From Pseudomonas citrullilanati (GTDB taxonomy: Bacteria > Pseudomonadota > Gammaproteobacteria > Pseudomonadales > Pseudomonadaceae): DNA of 64,000 nt. The position numbers and the translations under genes are program-made. The notes under the pieces were generated by a model that searched no databases, was not told the DNA's origin, and saw only the letters and a program-made list of their open reading frames with translations. The DNA lies in contig NZ_JAUQOP010000008.1 of the NCBI RefSeq assembly GCF_030580855.1, positions 1 through 64,000 on the forward strand. Direction: 5' to 3'. Of the stretch, positions 52,990 through 62,057 are shown one piece after another (position 1 is the first letter of the stretch; each line of letters starts with the position of its first letter).

Positions 52990-54312
52990 TCAGGCCCTGG
53001 CCGAGATAATGGCCAGTCGTAGCTCCCGCGAAGCGGCGGTGTCCGCCTGCCGGCCCAGTTGCCAGCCCAGATACCCCCACAGCAACGCGCAACACGCGCC
53101 TACCATCGCGGCCACGCCGGCGCCCTGCCCCAGCATGTCGAGAAGGCTCTTGGCCCAGCCACTCATGGCGTCGCCAGCGCGATACACCACGGTGTCGATG
53201 ACGTTCTTGGCCTTGTATTTACTCTCGGCGTCCAATGGCGCAAAGAGCATTTCCCTACCCGGCCTGACGAACGCGTACTCGCCGATGCGCCGAATGATCA
53301 TCAATGTCGCAAGCAAGGCGAATCCGGGCGCCAATGCCAGACCGACGAAGCCGATGCACATGAGCAACGGCACGATGGCCAACAACGCGCGGATTCCCAG
53401 CTTCGGCGCGATACGACCGGTGATGAACAGCTGGGACAGCAGCGCGCCCGCCTGGACAATGATGTCGATGGTGCCAAAGATGCGAACTTGGGAAGCGCGG
53501 TCCGGGTAGAGCTCGGCCACCAGGCGCGCCTGCTCGAAATAGAGAAAGGTGCTGACCGTCGCCAACAGCACCACGAACCCGGCTATCCCCAGCAGGTAAG
53601 GCGACTGGAACACCGCCGTCAAGCCACTGAACGGGTTGCCCTGCAAGGGCTGGCGGGGACTTTGCGTTGGCGCGGCGCCAGGGCGGCCAGCCCCGCCCGT
53701 TTCGCGCCATTTCATCAATGCCCGCTTCAAGACCAGCGTCACACCGAGCAACAAGGCCGCCAGTAGCATGATGCCTGACGCACCGACGGGCTCGATGAGC
53801 AGCGCACTCAGGGCTGGCCCCAGCAGGCCGCCGATGCTGGCACCCGCCGCGATAAAGGCAAATAGACGCTTGGCCTGCTCGCTGTCGAATACGTCGGCCA
53901 TCAAGCTCCAGGCCACGGATACAACGAACAGGTTATAGACCGAGATCCAGACGTAGAAGACCCTGGCCAGCCCGATGCTGTCCGGCTGGAACTGGAACAT
54001 CTCGACGAACATCAACAGGTTGAACCCGAAGAAGCCGTACACCCAGTCGATGAGGCGCAAGCGCGGTACCTTGGCACTGAGCCAGGCGAATAAAGGAACG
54101 GCCACCAGCATGGCGACGAAGGTCGCGGTGAACAGCCATTGCAGGTTCTCCACGCCCGCCGCGATGCCCATCGACTCGCGGATCGGACGCAGCATGAAGT
54201 AACCGGTAAAAAGGCACAGGAACAGCAAGAACCCGCACAGCGCCGGAAGCAGCTCTGTGTCGCGGGCGTTAACGGCAAGGCTCAGCCGGTGCAGATAAGA
54301 AGGCATGCGCAT
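52990..54312 (-). CDS. MFS-like ATP/ADP-carrier-type membrane protein
   Basis: The 440-residue protein has about 12 hydrophobic segments. LRPIRESMGIAAG near residue 45 and FIAAGASIGGLLGPAL in the middle recall the NTP/NDP exchange (TLC) transporters, and free-living bacteria carry MFS-like relatives of unknown substrate. A loop rich in Pro, Gly and Ala (about 205-240) separates the halves. ATG at 54312 with GGAG upstream; a second ATG lies 6 bases inside. It is in line with the SDR, 68 bases apart. The substrate is unknown. Confidence 0.7.
   Translation of the reverse strand: MRMPSYLHRLSLAVNARDTELLPALCGFLLFLCLFTGYFMLRPIRESMGIAAGVENLQWLFTATFVAMLVAVPLFAWLSAKVPRLRLIDWVYGFFGFNLLMFVEMFQFQPDSIGLARVFYVWISVYNLFVVSVAWSLMADVFDSEQAKRLFAFIAAGASIGGLLGPALSALLIEPVGASGIMLLAALLLGVTLVLKRALMKWRETGGAGRPGAAPTQSPRQPLQGNPFSGLTAVFQSPYLLGIAGFVVLLATVSTFLYFEQARLVAELYPDRASQVRIFGTIDIIVQAGALLSQLFITGRIAPKLGIRALLAIVPLLMCIGFVGLALAPGFALLATLMIIRRIGEYAFVRPGREMLFAPLDAESKYKAKNVIDTVVYRAGDAMSGWAKSLLDMLGQGAGVAAMVGACCALLWGYLGWQLGRQADTAASRELRLAIISARA
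53123..53130 (-). promoter_or_regulatory. KOPS-like motif
   Basis: GGGCAGGG on the - strand, inside the ATP/ADP-carrier-like gene, pointing toward dif. Confidence 0.55.
53253..53260 (-). promoter_or_regulatory. KOPS-like motif
   Basis: GGGTAGGG on the - strand, same gene, pointing toward dif. Confidence 0.55.
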
Positions 54313-54380
54313 GGGAACTCCAGGAGAACGGTAACAGGCCAGAGGATGGGCACCGGGCGAACCGGATGCCCACAGTTGCA

Positions 54381-55439
54381 TCAGGGGTAAGTGACGCCGG
54401 TCAGCTGTTCAGAGACGGACCAGAGCCGCTCGGCATCCGCCGCTCCGGTCGCCGCGGCGGGCGTCTTGGCGAAGCCCAGCGGCCCGCGTTTTTCCTCGTC
54501 TCCGGTCGGGCCGTAATAGGCACCGCCGACGGCCTGTGGCGCGGTGGCGGCGTATAACGTGGGCAACGCCCCTTGCGCTGCCGAGTGGTACACGTCGCGG
54601 TCCTTTGCCCAGCGCTGGCCAAACTCGCTGTCGAGGCCCGGACCGCGGGCAATCAGCTCGGTGACCGCTACACCTGGATGCGCGGCAACGCTGCGAATCC
54701 CCCACTTTTCGGCGTCACTGCGCCGTTGCAACGCAAAGGCCCAATGCAGGATGGCCAGTTTCGATTGCGCGTAGGCTGCATAAGGGTCGTACTTGTGTTC
54801 GAACTGGAGGTCAGCAAAATTGACCGTACCGCGCCCCGCCGCAATGCTTGAAAGACTCACCACACGGGCGTCCTCGCTTTGGCGCAAGAGCGGCACCAGC
54901 AAGCCGGTCAATGCGAAATGCCCCAGGTAATTGGTCGCCAACTGGAGTTCATAACCGTCTGCCGAGAGGCCGCGTTCTGGCGGCGCCATGATGGCGGCAT
55001 TGTTGATCAACACGTCGAGGCGCGGCAGTTTCTGGTTGAGGCGCTGGGCCAAGCCGCGCACGGATGAAAGATTGGCCAGGTCCACGGCCTCGAATTGCAC
55101 CTTGGCGTCCGGCACCGCCTGTTGGATACGGGTGATGGCCTCGGCTCCGCGTTCTGGATTGCGCGCCGCGATAATCACTTCGGCGCCGGCACGCGCCAGT
55201 GCTAGCGCATCCTCATAACCCATGCCACTCGTGCCGCCGGTAATCAGGACGATCCTGCCGTTCTGGGGCGGAATGTCGTCGGTCGACCAGTCGGGTTTCG
55301 GGGCCACCCGGGCCGAAGCCTCGATGCCCACGGCGCTGAGCAACGCGACGCCGGCGACCAGCGCCCGAGTCAGTCTCAGCAGCGCACCGGTGCGGTTCTC
55401 GACGTCCAATGCACAAAAGCTTGTTGTTGTATTCCACAT
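54381..55439 (-). CDS. SDR oxidoreductase with N-terminal membrane or signal segment
   Basis: The 352-residue protein starts with a hydrophobic stretch (LVAGVALLSAVGIEASA) of signal or anchor type, followed by an SDR domain: ITGGTSGMGYEDALALARAG near 70, NNAAI, and YAQSK as catalytic Tyr-Lys. It most resembles retinol-dehydrogenase or WWOX-type SDRs. An exported SDR is unusual, since these need a cytosolic cofactor, so the segment may be an anchor. The gene is 44 bases downstream of the DUF2790 gene, so they may be co-expressed. Confidence 0.75.
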   Translation of the reverse strand: MWNTTTSFCALDVENRTGALLRLTRALVAGVALLSAVGIEASARVAPKPDWSTDDIPPQNGRIVLITGGTSGMGYEDALALARAGAEVIIAARNPERGAEAITRIQQAVPDAKVQFEAVDLANLSSVRGLAQRLNQKLPRLDVLINNAAIMAPPERGLSADGYELQLATNYLGHFALTGLLVPLLRQSEDARVVSLSSIAAGRGTVNFADLQFEHKYDPYAAYAQSKLAILHWAFALQRRSDAEKWGIRSVAAHPGVAVTELIARGPGLDSEFGQRWAKDRDVYHSAAQGALPTLYAATAPQAVGGAYYGPTGDEEKRGPLGFAKTPAAATGAADAERLWSVSEQLTGVTYP

Positions 55440-55483
55440 GGTTGAGTGCTCTCTATTTGCAGGTGAACCGGCACGGCCGGCGA

Positions 55484-55744
55484 TTACTGGTTGGCACATG
55501 CGTCAGCCAATTGCAGAAAGCTGACCTGGCGGATTTCGCCGTGCTTATCCACGTAGGTCATCTTTGCCGGTACCACTTCGCACACGGACGATTGCGGCGC
55601 CTCGATACGAATGGCCCGGGCGACGTCCAGCGGCATGCCGTACTCGTAGGCCGGGGGTTGCACTTGTTCTTTGGCAAACAGGGATGAACCGCTCAAAGTG
55701 ATGACGGCCAGCAGACTGGCGATCGATAAACTCTGGATATTCAT
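55484..55744 (-). CDS. DUF2790 periplasmic protein
   Basis: The 86-residue precursor has a signal peptide (SIASLLAVITLSGSSLFAK) and the DUF2790 body: PPAYEYGMPLDVARAI, then CEVVPAKMTYVDKHGEIRQVSFLQLADAC with two cysteines probably disulfide-bonded. DUF2790 is nearly confined to Pseudomonas, often linked to metal or envelope stress genes. GGAG precedes the ATG. A TGACA-N6-TGTCA inverted repeat 82 bases upstream resembles the motif before the response regulator gene, hinting at control by the adjacent two-component system. Confidence 0.85.
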   Translation of the reverse strand: MNIQSLSIASLLAVITLSGSSLFAKEQVQPPAYEYGMPLDVARAIRIEAPQSSVCEVVPAKMTYVDKHGEIRQVSFLQLADACANQ

Positions 55745-55825
55745 GATGAGACTCCACGACTGCCTTTACCGAGATGGTGATAGGCACTCTAGGAGCAGGA
55801 CACTGACGTCAAGGTGACTGCCGAC

Positions 55826-55841
55826 TGACAGGAACATGTCA
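55826..55841. promoter_or_regulatory. TGACA inverted repeat before the DUF2790 gene
   Basis: TGACA, six bases, TGTCA, 82 bases upstream of the DUF2790 start and next to the end of the sensor kinase gene. It has the same half-sites as the repeat at 58060, but a two-base longer spacer. Candidate binding site for the CusR-type regulator. Confidence 0.5.
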
Positions 55842-55906
55842 AACGCCGGTGCTGGGGAAGCGCCGGCTTGCGCTCTATGCAACAACGCAAGCCGACGGTG
55901 TGGCGG

Positions 55907-57280
55907 CTAGCGCGCCGCCTGGCTGGTCAGGGAAAAACCGAAGGTATTGAGGCCGTCCTTACTGTGGGCGAACACCTGGCCACCGTGCATGGAGGCCACC
56001 GCCCGTACGATAGACAGCCCCAGGCCATGGTGCGCATCACTTTGCGCCCGGGCGGCGTCGGCTCGATAGAAGCGCTGGAACAAGCGCTCCAGGTGTACGT
56101 TGTCAATCGGCTCGCCGGCATTGGACACGCTCACTTCGGCTTGCATGCCGTGGCTGACCAGGCTGATGGTTATCGTGCTAGCCGGCACTGCGTAACGCGC
56201 CGCGTTCTGTATCAGATTGGCCAGGGAACGGTGGAAAAGACGTCGGTCGATGCACACCCGCATGTCGCCCTGGATCACTACGCTCAGCTGCTTCTCGTGC
56301 AGGACGGGCTCCAGGTATTCCACCGTCTTCGACGCCTCTTCGTTCAGCGAGACATCACTCAGCTCGGTTGCTCGCTGCCCGCTTTCGGCTCCCGCCAGGA
56401 ACAGCATGTCGTTGACGATGGTCCCCATCCGCTCCAGCTCTTCGAGGTTGGACTGCAAGAGATCCTGAAGCTCGTTCACGTCTCGCCCATGAGCCAACGC
56501 GACCTGGGTCTGGCCGATCAGGTTGGTCAGCGGCGTTCGCAGCTCATGGGCAACATTGGCGTTGAACCCTTCGAGCTGAACCCAGGCCGCTTCCTGGCGA
56601 GCCAGGGCGCCATTGAACGACACGGCCAGTTCTTGCAGCTCGCCGGGCAGCGCTTCGGTGTCCAATCGCTGCTTGGAATCCCCCGGTGGCAGGCTGTTGG
56701 CCTGACGGCTCAGGCGCCTGACCGGCCCCAGACCAAAACGCGCGATCCAGTAGCCCAGCAGCGCGACCAGCACGACGCCCAGCGCCGATGTCAGGACCAA
56801 GGTCTTGGTGAAATTGTCCAGGGTCTTCATGAACGGCGTCGAATCGAGCCCGACGATAAAGCGCAACTCCGGCCGGCTGCCCATGGCCGCGATGGTCTCG
56901 ACCATCAGCATCATGGGCCGGTCCCGGTCAGGTACTTCGATGGTGGAAAAACCATCTGGGCGCTTGGACCAATCCTGGCCGTCCGGCATCGCCCCGCCAT
57001 AGCTGTACGCGGGGTCGTCAACCAGGACCCAATAACGCACCCGCTCGTCCGCCGGTGTCAGGCCGTCGAGCTTCTGGCGCAAGCCGACCCAGAATTGCGG
57101 CGAATCATATTTTGCAAGCACCGGATCGAGCACGGAATGGCGCAGGATCAGCTCGTTCTGCATCTGGTCTGCGAGCGATTGCTTCAAGGAACAGCGCAAC
57201 AGCGTCGCGCTGACAGCGGTGATGAGCGTGACCGCGAGGGCAAACATCAGGGCGAGCCGCTTGGCTATCGATCTTTTCAT
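55907..57280 (-). CDS. Heavy-metal-type sensor histidine kinase (CusS/IrlS-like)
   Basis: The 457-residue inner membrane kinase has two TM helices (about 10-30 and 160-182), a periplasmic domain between, then HAMP, and the phospho-acceptor His245 in NVAHELRTPLTN. Nucleotide-binding boxes LIQNAARYA (N) and GLGLSIV (G) are present. Its ATG overlaps the regulator stop (TGATG). The IrlS/CusS-type layout suggests a copper or silver or cationic stimulus, but the periplasmic domain lacks an obvious metal-ligand cluster. Another GTG start one codon upstream is possible. Confidence 0.85.
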   Translation of the reverse strand: MKRSIAKRLALMFALAVTLITAVSATLLRCSLKQSLADQMQNELILRHSVLDPVLAKYDSPQFWVGLRQKLDGLTPADERVRYWVLVDDPAYSYGGAMPDGQDWSKRPDGFSTIEVPDRDRPMMLMVETIAAMGSRPELRFIVGLDSTPFMKTLDNFTKTLVLTSALGVVLVALLGYWIARFGLGPVRRLSRQANSLPPGDSKQRLDTEALPGELQELAVSFNGALARQEAAWVQLEGFNANVAHELRTPLTNLIGQTQVALAHGRDVNELQDLLQSNLEELERMGTIVNDMLFLAGAESGQRATELSDVSLNEEASKTVEYLEPVLHEKQLSVVIQGDMRVCIDRRLFHRSLANLIQNAARYAVPASTITISLVSHGMQAEVSVSNAGEPIDNVHLERLFQRFYRADAARAQSDAHHGLGLSIVRAVASMHGGQVFAHSKDGLNTFGFSLTSQAAR

Positions 57281-57984
57281 CACAGCGCACCGGCCTGCCT
57301 GTCGTTGACTTCACGACTCTCCAACACGTAGCCCATGCCGCGGACGGTGTGCAGCAGCTTGCGCGGATACGGCGCGTCAACCTTGGCGCGCACGCGCTTG
57401 ATCGCAACTTCGACCACGTTGGCGTCGCTGTCGAAATTCATGTCCCAGACCTGTTCGGCAATCATCAACTTGGAAAGAATTTCCCCCTGGTGCCGTGCCA
57501 GCAGGCTCAACAAGCAGAACTCCTTGGCTGTGAGGTCCAGGCGCACCCCGCCGCGAGTCACCTTGCGTGCTTGCAGGTCGACTTCCAGGTCGTCGATGCG
57601 CAGGTGCGTCGGATCGGCGGTGTCGTCGGCGCGGCGTCGGATCAGGGCCTGGATGCGCGCGACCAGTTCGGCAAAGGAAAACGGTTTGGCCAGGTAGTCA
57701 TCGGCGCCCTCTCGCAGCCCCCGGACCCGATCATCCACCGTGCCCCTGGCCGATAACATGATCACCGGAGTTTTCTTGTGCAGGCGCAGGCCCTGCAACA
57801 CGCCGTAGCCGTCCTTGCCTGGCAGCATGACATCGAGGATCACCACGTCGTAATCCATTTCCAGCGCATAGTGCAGGCCATCGATGCCATTGGTCGCGAC
57901 ATCGACGATGTAGCCAAGCTCGCTCAGACCCCGATGGACGTAGGAGAACGTCTTTTCTTCGTCCTCGATAATGAGCAGACGCAT
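57280..57984 (-). CDS. OmpR-family response regulator (CusR/IrlR-like)
   Basis: The 234-residue protein has a receiver domain with phospho-acceptor Asp51 in VVILDVMLPGKDG, conserved Lys in YLAKPF, then a winged-helix effector domain (LTAKEFCLLSLLARHQGEIL and RVRAKVD). AAAGGA lies 9 bases before the ATG at 57984. It is upstream of and translationally coupled to the kinase. A perfect CTGACA-TTCT-TGTCAG palindrome about 76 bases upstream is a likely autoregulatory site. Targets are probably metal or envelope genes. Confidence 0.88.
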   Translation of the reverse strand: MRLLIIEDEEKTFSYVHRGLSELGYIVDVATNGIDGLHYALEMDYDVVILDVMLPGKDGYGVLQGLRLHKKTPVIMLSARGTVDDRVRGLREGADDYLAKPFSFAELVARIQALIRRRADDTADPTHLRIDDLEVDLQARKVTRGGVRLDLTAKEFCLLSLLARHQGEILSKLMIAEQVWDMNFDSDANVVEVAIKRVRAKVDAPYPRKLLHTVRGMGYVLESREVNDRQAGAL

Positions 57985-58059
57985 CAAGTAATTCCTTTGT
58001 GGGAACGGGGGCAACCTACAGAGTCTAGACAGCAAAGGTGTCTGGAGACTGACCGCTTC

Positions 58060-58075
58060 CTGACATTCTTGTCAG
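58060..58075. promoter_or_regulatory. TGACA palindrome before the response regulator gene
   Basis: CTGACA and TGTCAG with a four-base centre. It matches half-sites at 55826 and lies in the regulator promoter. Confidence 0.55.
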
Positions 58076-58312
58076 AAATGTATCGACGGCCACGGCCCAC
58101 GAGAAAACCCAGCGTTCAGCCAATGCTAAGCTAGCCTTGGCCCGGTTCGCTGAGCGTCACTTGGAGGCTTGATAAGCAACCATTTTTTCCGCCATCTTCA
58201 AAAACATCACGCCCCTGATGAACTCCTCGCCACCGGTCGCATCCGAGCATGCATAGGCATCCTGATTGCCATGCGACCGCACGGCTAACGCACCGACTAC
58301 ACACCACCATGA

Positions 58313-59971
58313 ATGGATAAATACGCTCCCCGCCAGTGGTTGCCCCATGAAAAGCCTTCGATGCCGGGCTCGCCGTCGACGCCACTGCACCCGCCCCTCA
58401 AACGCCTGGCCTTCGGCCTGGTGGGCCTGCTGGTGGCGATCACCGGCGGCCTGGGCAATGCCCTGGTCACCGCCAACCTGCAGTTTCTGCAAGGGGCGTT
58501 GGGCGCGACTACCGCCGAGATGGCCTGGCTTCCCGCCGCCTACGTGATGACCAATGTGTCGATGAACCTGCTGCTGGTGAAGTTTCGCCAGGAGTTCGGC
58601 CTGCGCGCCTTCACTGAAATTTTCCTGATGCTGTACGCCCTGGTGACGTTCGCTCACTTGTTCGTCAACGACCTCAATTCGGCCATCGCCGTGCGCGCCG
58701 CCCATGGCATGGTGGGTGCGGCGCTGAGTTCCCTGGGCTTGTACTACATGATCCAGGCTTTCCCGGCCAAGTGGCGCCTGAAAGCGTTGGTACTTGGGCT
58801 GGGGGCGTCACAATTGGCGTTGCCGCTGGCCCGGATCTTCTCCGAGGACCTGTTGCAGATCGCCGAATGGCGCGGCCTGTACCTGTTCGAGCTGGGCCTG
58901 GCGCTGACGGCGCTGGGCTGCGTGCTGCTGCTCAAGTTGCCGCCCGGCGACCGTTTCAAGACGTTCGAGCCGCTGGACTTCCTGACCTTCGTGATCATGT
59001 CCAGCGGCGTCGCCCTGCTTTGCGCGGTGCTGTCGCTGGGACGCATCGACTGGTGGCTTGAAACGCCGTGGATCGGCGTCGCCCTCGCCGCCTCGATTGT
59101 CCTGATGGTCACGGGCGTTGCCATCGAGCATAACCGCAGCAACCCGCTGCTGATGACGCGTTGGCTGGGCAGCGGCGTGGCCTTGCGCCTGGCGTTCTGT
59201 GTGATCCTCATCCGCATGGTGACCGCTGAACAATCCACCGGCGCCGTGGGGTTTCTGCAGGCGCTGAACCTGGGCAGCGAGCAGATGCGCGGCCTTTACC
59301 TGGTGATGCTGTTGGGCGCGGTGTCGGGACTGGCGGTCAGCGCCCTGACGATCAATTCGCAGCACCTGGTACTGCCGCTGTTCATCTCGCTGGCGCTGAT
59401 GGCCACCGGCTCGTTCATGGACAGCTCGTCGAGCAACCTGACGCGCCCGGCCCAGATGTACGTCAGCCAGTTCCTGCTCGCCTTTGGCGGAACCTTCTTC
59501 CTCGGCCCGACCTTGGCACTGGGTATCAGCCACATCGTCACCAACCCGCGCAACCTGGTCAGCTTTTCGGTGATGTTCGGCATCTGCAACAACCTGGGGG
59601 GCCTGATGGGTGCCGCGTTGCTGGGTACCTTCCAGATCGTCCGGGAGAAATTCCATTCCAGCTACCTGGTCGAGCAGTTGACTTTGCTCAACCCGCAGGT
59701 ACTGAGCCGGGTGCAGGGCGGTGCGGCGTCCTACGCCGGGGTCATCAGTGACCCTGCCCTGCGCACGTCGATAGGCAACCGGCTGTTGGCTAACGCGGCG
59801 ACCCGCGAGGCGAACATCCTGGCCTATAACGATGTCTTCATGCTGATCGGCAGCATTGCCGTATTGACCATGATCTGGATTTTCTTCCGCAGCCTGTGGC
59901 TGTGGCACACCACCCGCACGGCCAGTGCGGTTGCAACCCTCGACCCTAGCCGTGGTACCCCAGCGCAATGA
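58313..59971 (+). CDS. EmrB/QacA-type MFS drug efflux transporter
   Basis: About 552 residues with ~14 hydrophobic segments (LVGLLVAITGGLGNALV, AFGGTFFLGPTLALG and others), as in DHA2 drug:H+ antiporters that work with an EmrA-type adaptor. The start is uncertain: the ATG at 58313 has no ribosome site and gives an extra polar lead; an ATG at 58361 is equally possible. The adaptor gene begins inside its stop (ATGA). The operon is divergent from the two-component system, 328 bases away. Substrate unknown. Confidence 0.8.
   Translation: MDKYAPRQWLPHEKPSMPGSPSTPLHPPLKRLAFGLVGLLVAITGGLGNALVTANLQFLQGALGATTAEMAWLPAAYVMTNVSMNLLLVKFRQEFGLRAFTEIFLMLYALVTFAHLFVNDLNSAIAVRAAHGMVGAALSSLGLYYMIQAFPAKWRLKALVLGLGASQLALPLARIFSEDLLQIAEWRGLYLFELGLALTALGCVLLLKLPPGDRFKTFEPLDFLTFVIMSSGVALLCAVLSLGRIDWWLETPWIGVALAASIVLMVTGVAIEHNRSNPLLMTRWLGSGVALRLAFCVILIRMVTAEQSTGAVGFLQALNLGSEQMRGLYLVMLLGAVSGLAVSALTINSQHLVLPLFISLALMATGSFMDSSSSNLTRPAQMYVSQFLLAFGGTFFLGPTLALGISHIVTNPRNLVSFSVMFGICNNLGGLMGAALLGTFQIVREKFHSSYLVEQLTLLNPQVLSRVQGGAASYAGVISDPALRTSIGNRLLANAATREANILAYNDVFMLIGSIAVLTMIWIFFRSLWLWHTTRTASAVATLDPSRGTPAQ
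59752..59759 (-). promoter_or_regulatory. KOPS-like motif
   Basis: GGGCAGGG on the - strand, antisense inside the MFS efflux gene, pointing toward dif. Confidence 0.55.
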
Positions 59972-61110
59972 CCCAACCGACGACGACCACGACCACCGCC
60001 ATCGCCGAAACCCCCGAAGGGGTCACCCCGCCTGCCAGCGCGGCCAGTGGACAACGCTCGTTGCGCCGGCGCGTGCTGTCCTTCCTGATCTTTGGCAGCG
60101 TCGCCATCGTTGGCGTGCTGGTGGTGCTCTACGCCTGGCAGTTGCCGCCGTTCAGCAGCGCGATCGAAAGCACCGAGAACGCCCTGGTGCGTGGGCAGGT
60201 GACGATCATCGGCCCGCAACTGAGCGGTTATGTGTTCGAAGTGCCGGTGCAGGACTTCCAGTTCGTCAAGGCCGGTGACCTGCTGGTGCGCCTGGACGAC
60301 CGCATCTACAAGCAGCGCCTGCATCAGGCCGAGGCGCAACTGGAGCAACAGAAGGCGGCGTTGGCCAACAACCTGCAACAACGCAAGAGCGCCGAGGCGA
60401 CCATCCTCCAGCGCCAGGCGGCCATTGCCGATAACCAGGCGCAAGCGAGCAAGAGCCGCGCCGACCTGCAGCGCAACGAGAAGCTGATCAGCGATGGCTC
60501 GGTGTCCCGCAGCGAACTGGACGTCACCCGCGCCGCGGATGCCCGGGCTGCGGCCGCCCTCGCCCAGGCCAAGGCCGCGCTGGAAATCGCCCGCCAGGAT
60601 CTACAGACAGTGATTGTCAATCGCGCCTCGCTGGAGGCGTCGGTCGAGAACGCCAAGGCGGCCCTGGAGCTGGCGCGAATCGATCTGGACAACACCCGGA
60701 TCACCGCGCCGCGCGACGGCCAATTGGGACAGATCGGCGTGCGCCTGGGGGCCTATGTCAATTCCGGCGCACAATTGATGGCCCTGGTGCCCGACACCTT
60801 GTGGGTGATCGCCAACATGAAGGAAACCCAGATGGACAAGGTACGGATCGGCCAGCCGGTGACGTTTACCGTCGATGCGCTCAACCACTTGAAGCTGCGC
60901 GGGCATGTACAGCGAATCTCACCGGCCACCGGCTCCGAATTCGCCCTGCTGCAGTCGGACAATGCAACCGGCAACTTCGTCAAGATTGCGCAACGCATCC
61001 CCGTGCGTATCAGTGTCGACCCCGACCAGCCCGAAGCCCGGCGTTTGCGGCCGGGTTTATCGGTCGTCGTCAGTATCGATACGCGGGAGACTGCGGAGCG
61101 TGGGCAGTAG
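59968..61110 (+). CDS. HlyD/EmrA-type membrane fusion protein
   Basis: The 380-residue protein has an N-terminal TM (FLIFGSVAIVGVLVVLYAW, about 38-56), a biotinyl-lipoyl half (GQVTIIGPQLSGYVFEVPVQ), a long coiled coil (about 105-225) and the second lipoyl half (TRITAPRDGQLGQIG), then a beta-barrel. It bridges the inner membrane pump to an outer membrane channel. It is coupled to the MFS gene by a four-base overlap. No TolC-type gene is adjacent, so it must use one encoded elsewhere. Confidence 0.88.
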   Translation: MTQPTTTTTTAIAETPEGVTPPASAASGQRSLRRRVLSFLIFGSVAIVGVLVVLYAWQLPPFSSAIESTENALVRGQVTIIGPQLSGYVFEVPVQDFQFVKAGDLLVRLDDRIYKQRLHQAEAQLEQQKAALANNLQQRKSAEATILQRQAAIADNQAQASKSRADLQRNEKLISDGSVSRSELDVTRAADARAAAALAQAKAALEIARQDLQTVIVNRASLEASVENAKAALELARIDLDNTRITAPRDGQLGQIGVRLGAYVNSGAQLMALVPDTLWVIANMKETQMDKVRIGQPVTFTVDALNHLKLRGHVQRISPATGSEFALLQSDNATGNFVKIAQRIPVRISVDPDQPEARRLRPGLSVVVSIDTRETAERGQ

Positions 61111-61141
61111 TCATCGCGATGCGATCAGCATTGAATCGTGT

Positions 61142-61573
61142 TCACGTCCCGGGCTCCAGGAGACTCAAGGTCTTGGTATCGAGCTCCCCGGAATAGAACT
61201 GATCGAGCGCCTGTCGATACGACGGAGTTTCGGGCCGGACACTGGCGAACAATGTCAGGCAGGAACGCAGCTTGAGATCATCCGGCGAGCCGAATATCTG
61301 CCTGGCGCTCTTGTCGCGGTGTTGCATGAGCATTTCCACGCACGCTTCCAGGCGCGGCCCGAGCAGGTCGTGCCGCAGGTACGCCTCGGCCTCGGCGGCA
61401 CCGGAGATGGCGAAGCGTTCTGCCATTTCGCTGCGGCCCAGCCCCTGGATCTGCGGGAATATGAACCACATCCAGTGGCTGGTCTTGCGTCCGGCGCGCA
61501 GTTCGTCCAGGACTCGATCGAACACCGGGCGCTGGGCCTCGACGAAGCGGGAAAGATCGAAGGTGTCGTGCAT
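61142..61573 (-). CDS. DUF1810 family protein
   Basis: The 143-residue protein is typical: FDLSRFVEAQRPVFDRVLDELRAG, then WMWFIFPQIQGLGRSEMA and YLRHDLLGPRLEACVEMLM. DUF1810 is a widespread all-helical fold of calpastatin-like size with no established reaction. It converges on the efflux operon, 31 bases between stops, and has its own short promoter region in the REP-rich gap to the right. The start ATG at 61573 is the only one giving the full domain. Confidence 0.85.
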   Translation of the reverse strand: MHDTFDLSRFVEAQRPVFDRVLDELRAGRKTSHWMWFIFPQIQGLGRSEMAERFAISGAAEAEAYLRHDLLGPRLEACVEMLMQHRDKSARQIFGSPDDLKLRSCLTLFASVRPETPSYRQALDQFYSGELDTKTLSLLEPGT

Positions 61574-62057
61574 GATGCCTCTCCATGGATGAGCGGGTTA
61601 CTTGCGCTGCGGTTCTTGTTCCTCTTGGGTAGGACCATTGCCAGCCACCATTTGTGCCCTCGCCCCCTCTGAATCCGCAGCGCTGGCCTGCGATGGCCAG
61701 CTCACCCGCAGCGGCTGCCGACGCCTTCGCGGGCAGGCCCGCTCCCACGGGGATTTGTGGTTGACCGCAGGTTTGTGAGCAGCCGAGATCCGCTGTGGAA
61801 GCGAGCCTGCTCGCGATGGATGAAGTCAGCCGGTTGGCAGGTATGCCCGTCGAGCGCACTACCTTCCCTCCAGTGGCCTGCAGACGGGTGGGCCCAATGG
61901 CGCTTGCGGACCTGGAAGCCATGCGCAGCTTTTAATCACTCTTCTCAAAAAAACCACGCGCAGCTCACAGAATTTTCATCGGATCTGACCAACCCTGTAG
62001 TGGCTGGCAAAGAGCCAGCTCCCACCCGGCGTACGTGGCACGCCACTGGAGCCAAGC
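61574..62057. other. Intergenic stretch with REP-like sequences
   Basis: It has REP copies at 61725-61750 and 61793-61816 and a weak CTGGC/GCCAG hairpin (62003-62019). No gene is supported. It must hold the promoters for the DUF1810 gene and for the chemoreceptor. Confidence 0.55.
61725..61816. repeat. Two REP elements
   Basis: CTTCGCGGGCAGGCCCGCTC and GAAGCGAGCCTGCTCGCGAT lie 45 bases apart in opposite orientation, the pairing seen in REPINs but more diverged than at 5975. Confidence 0.6.
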
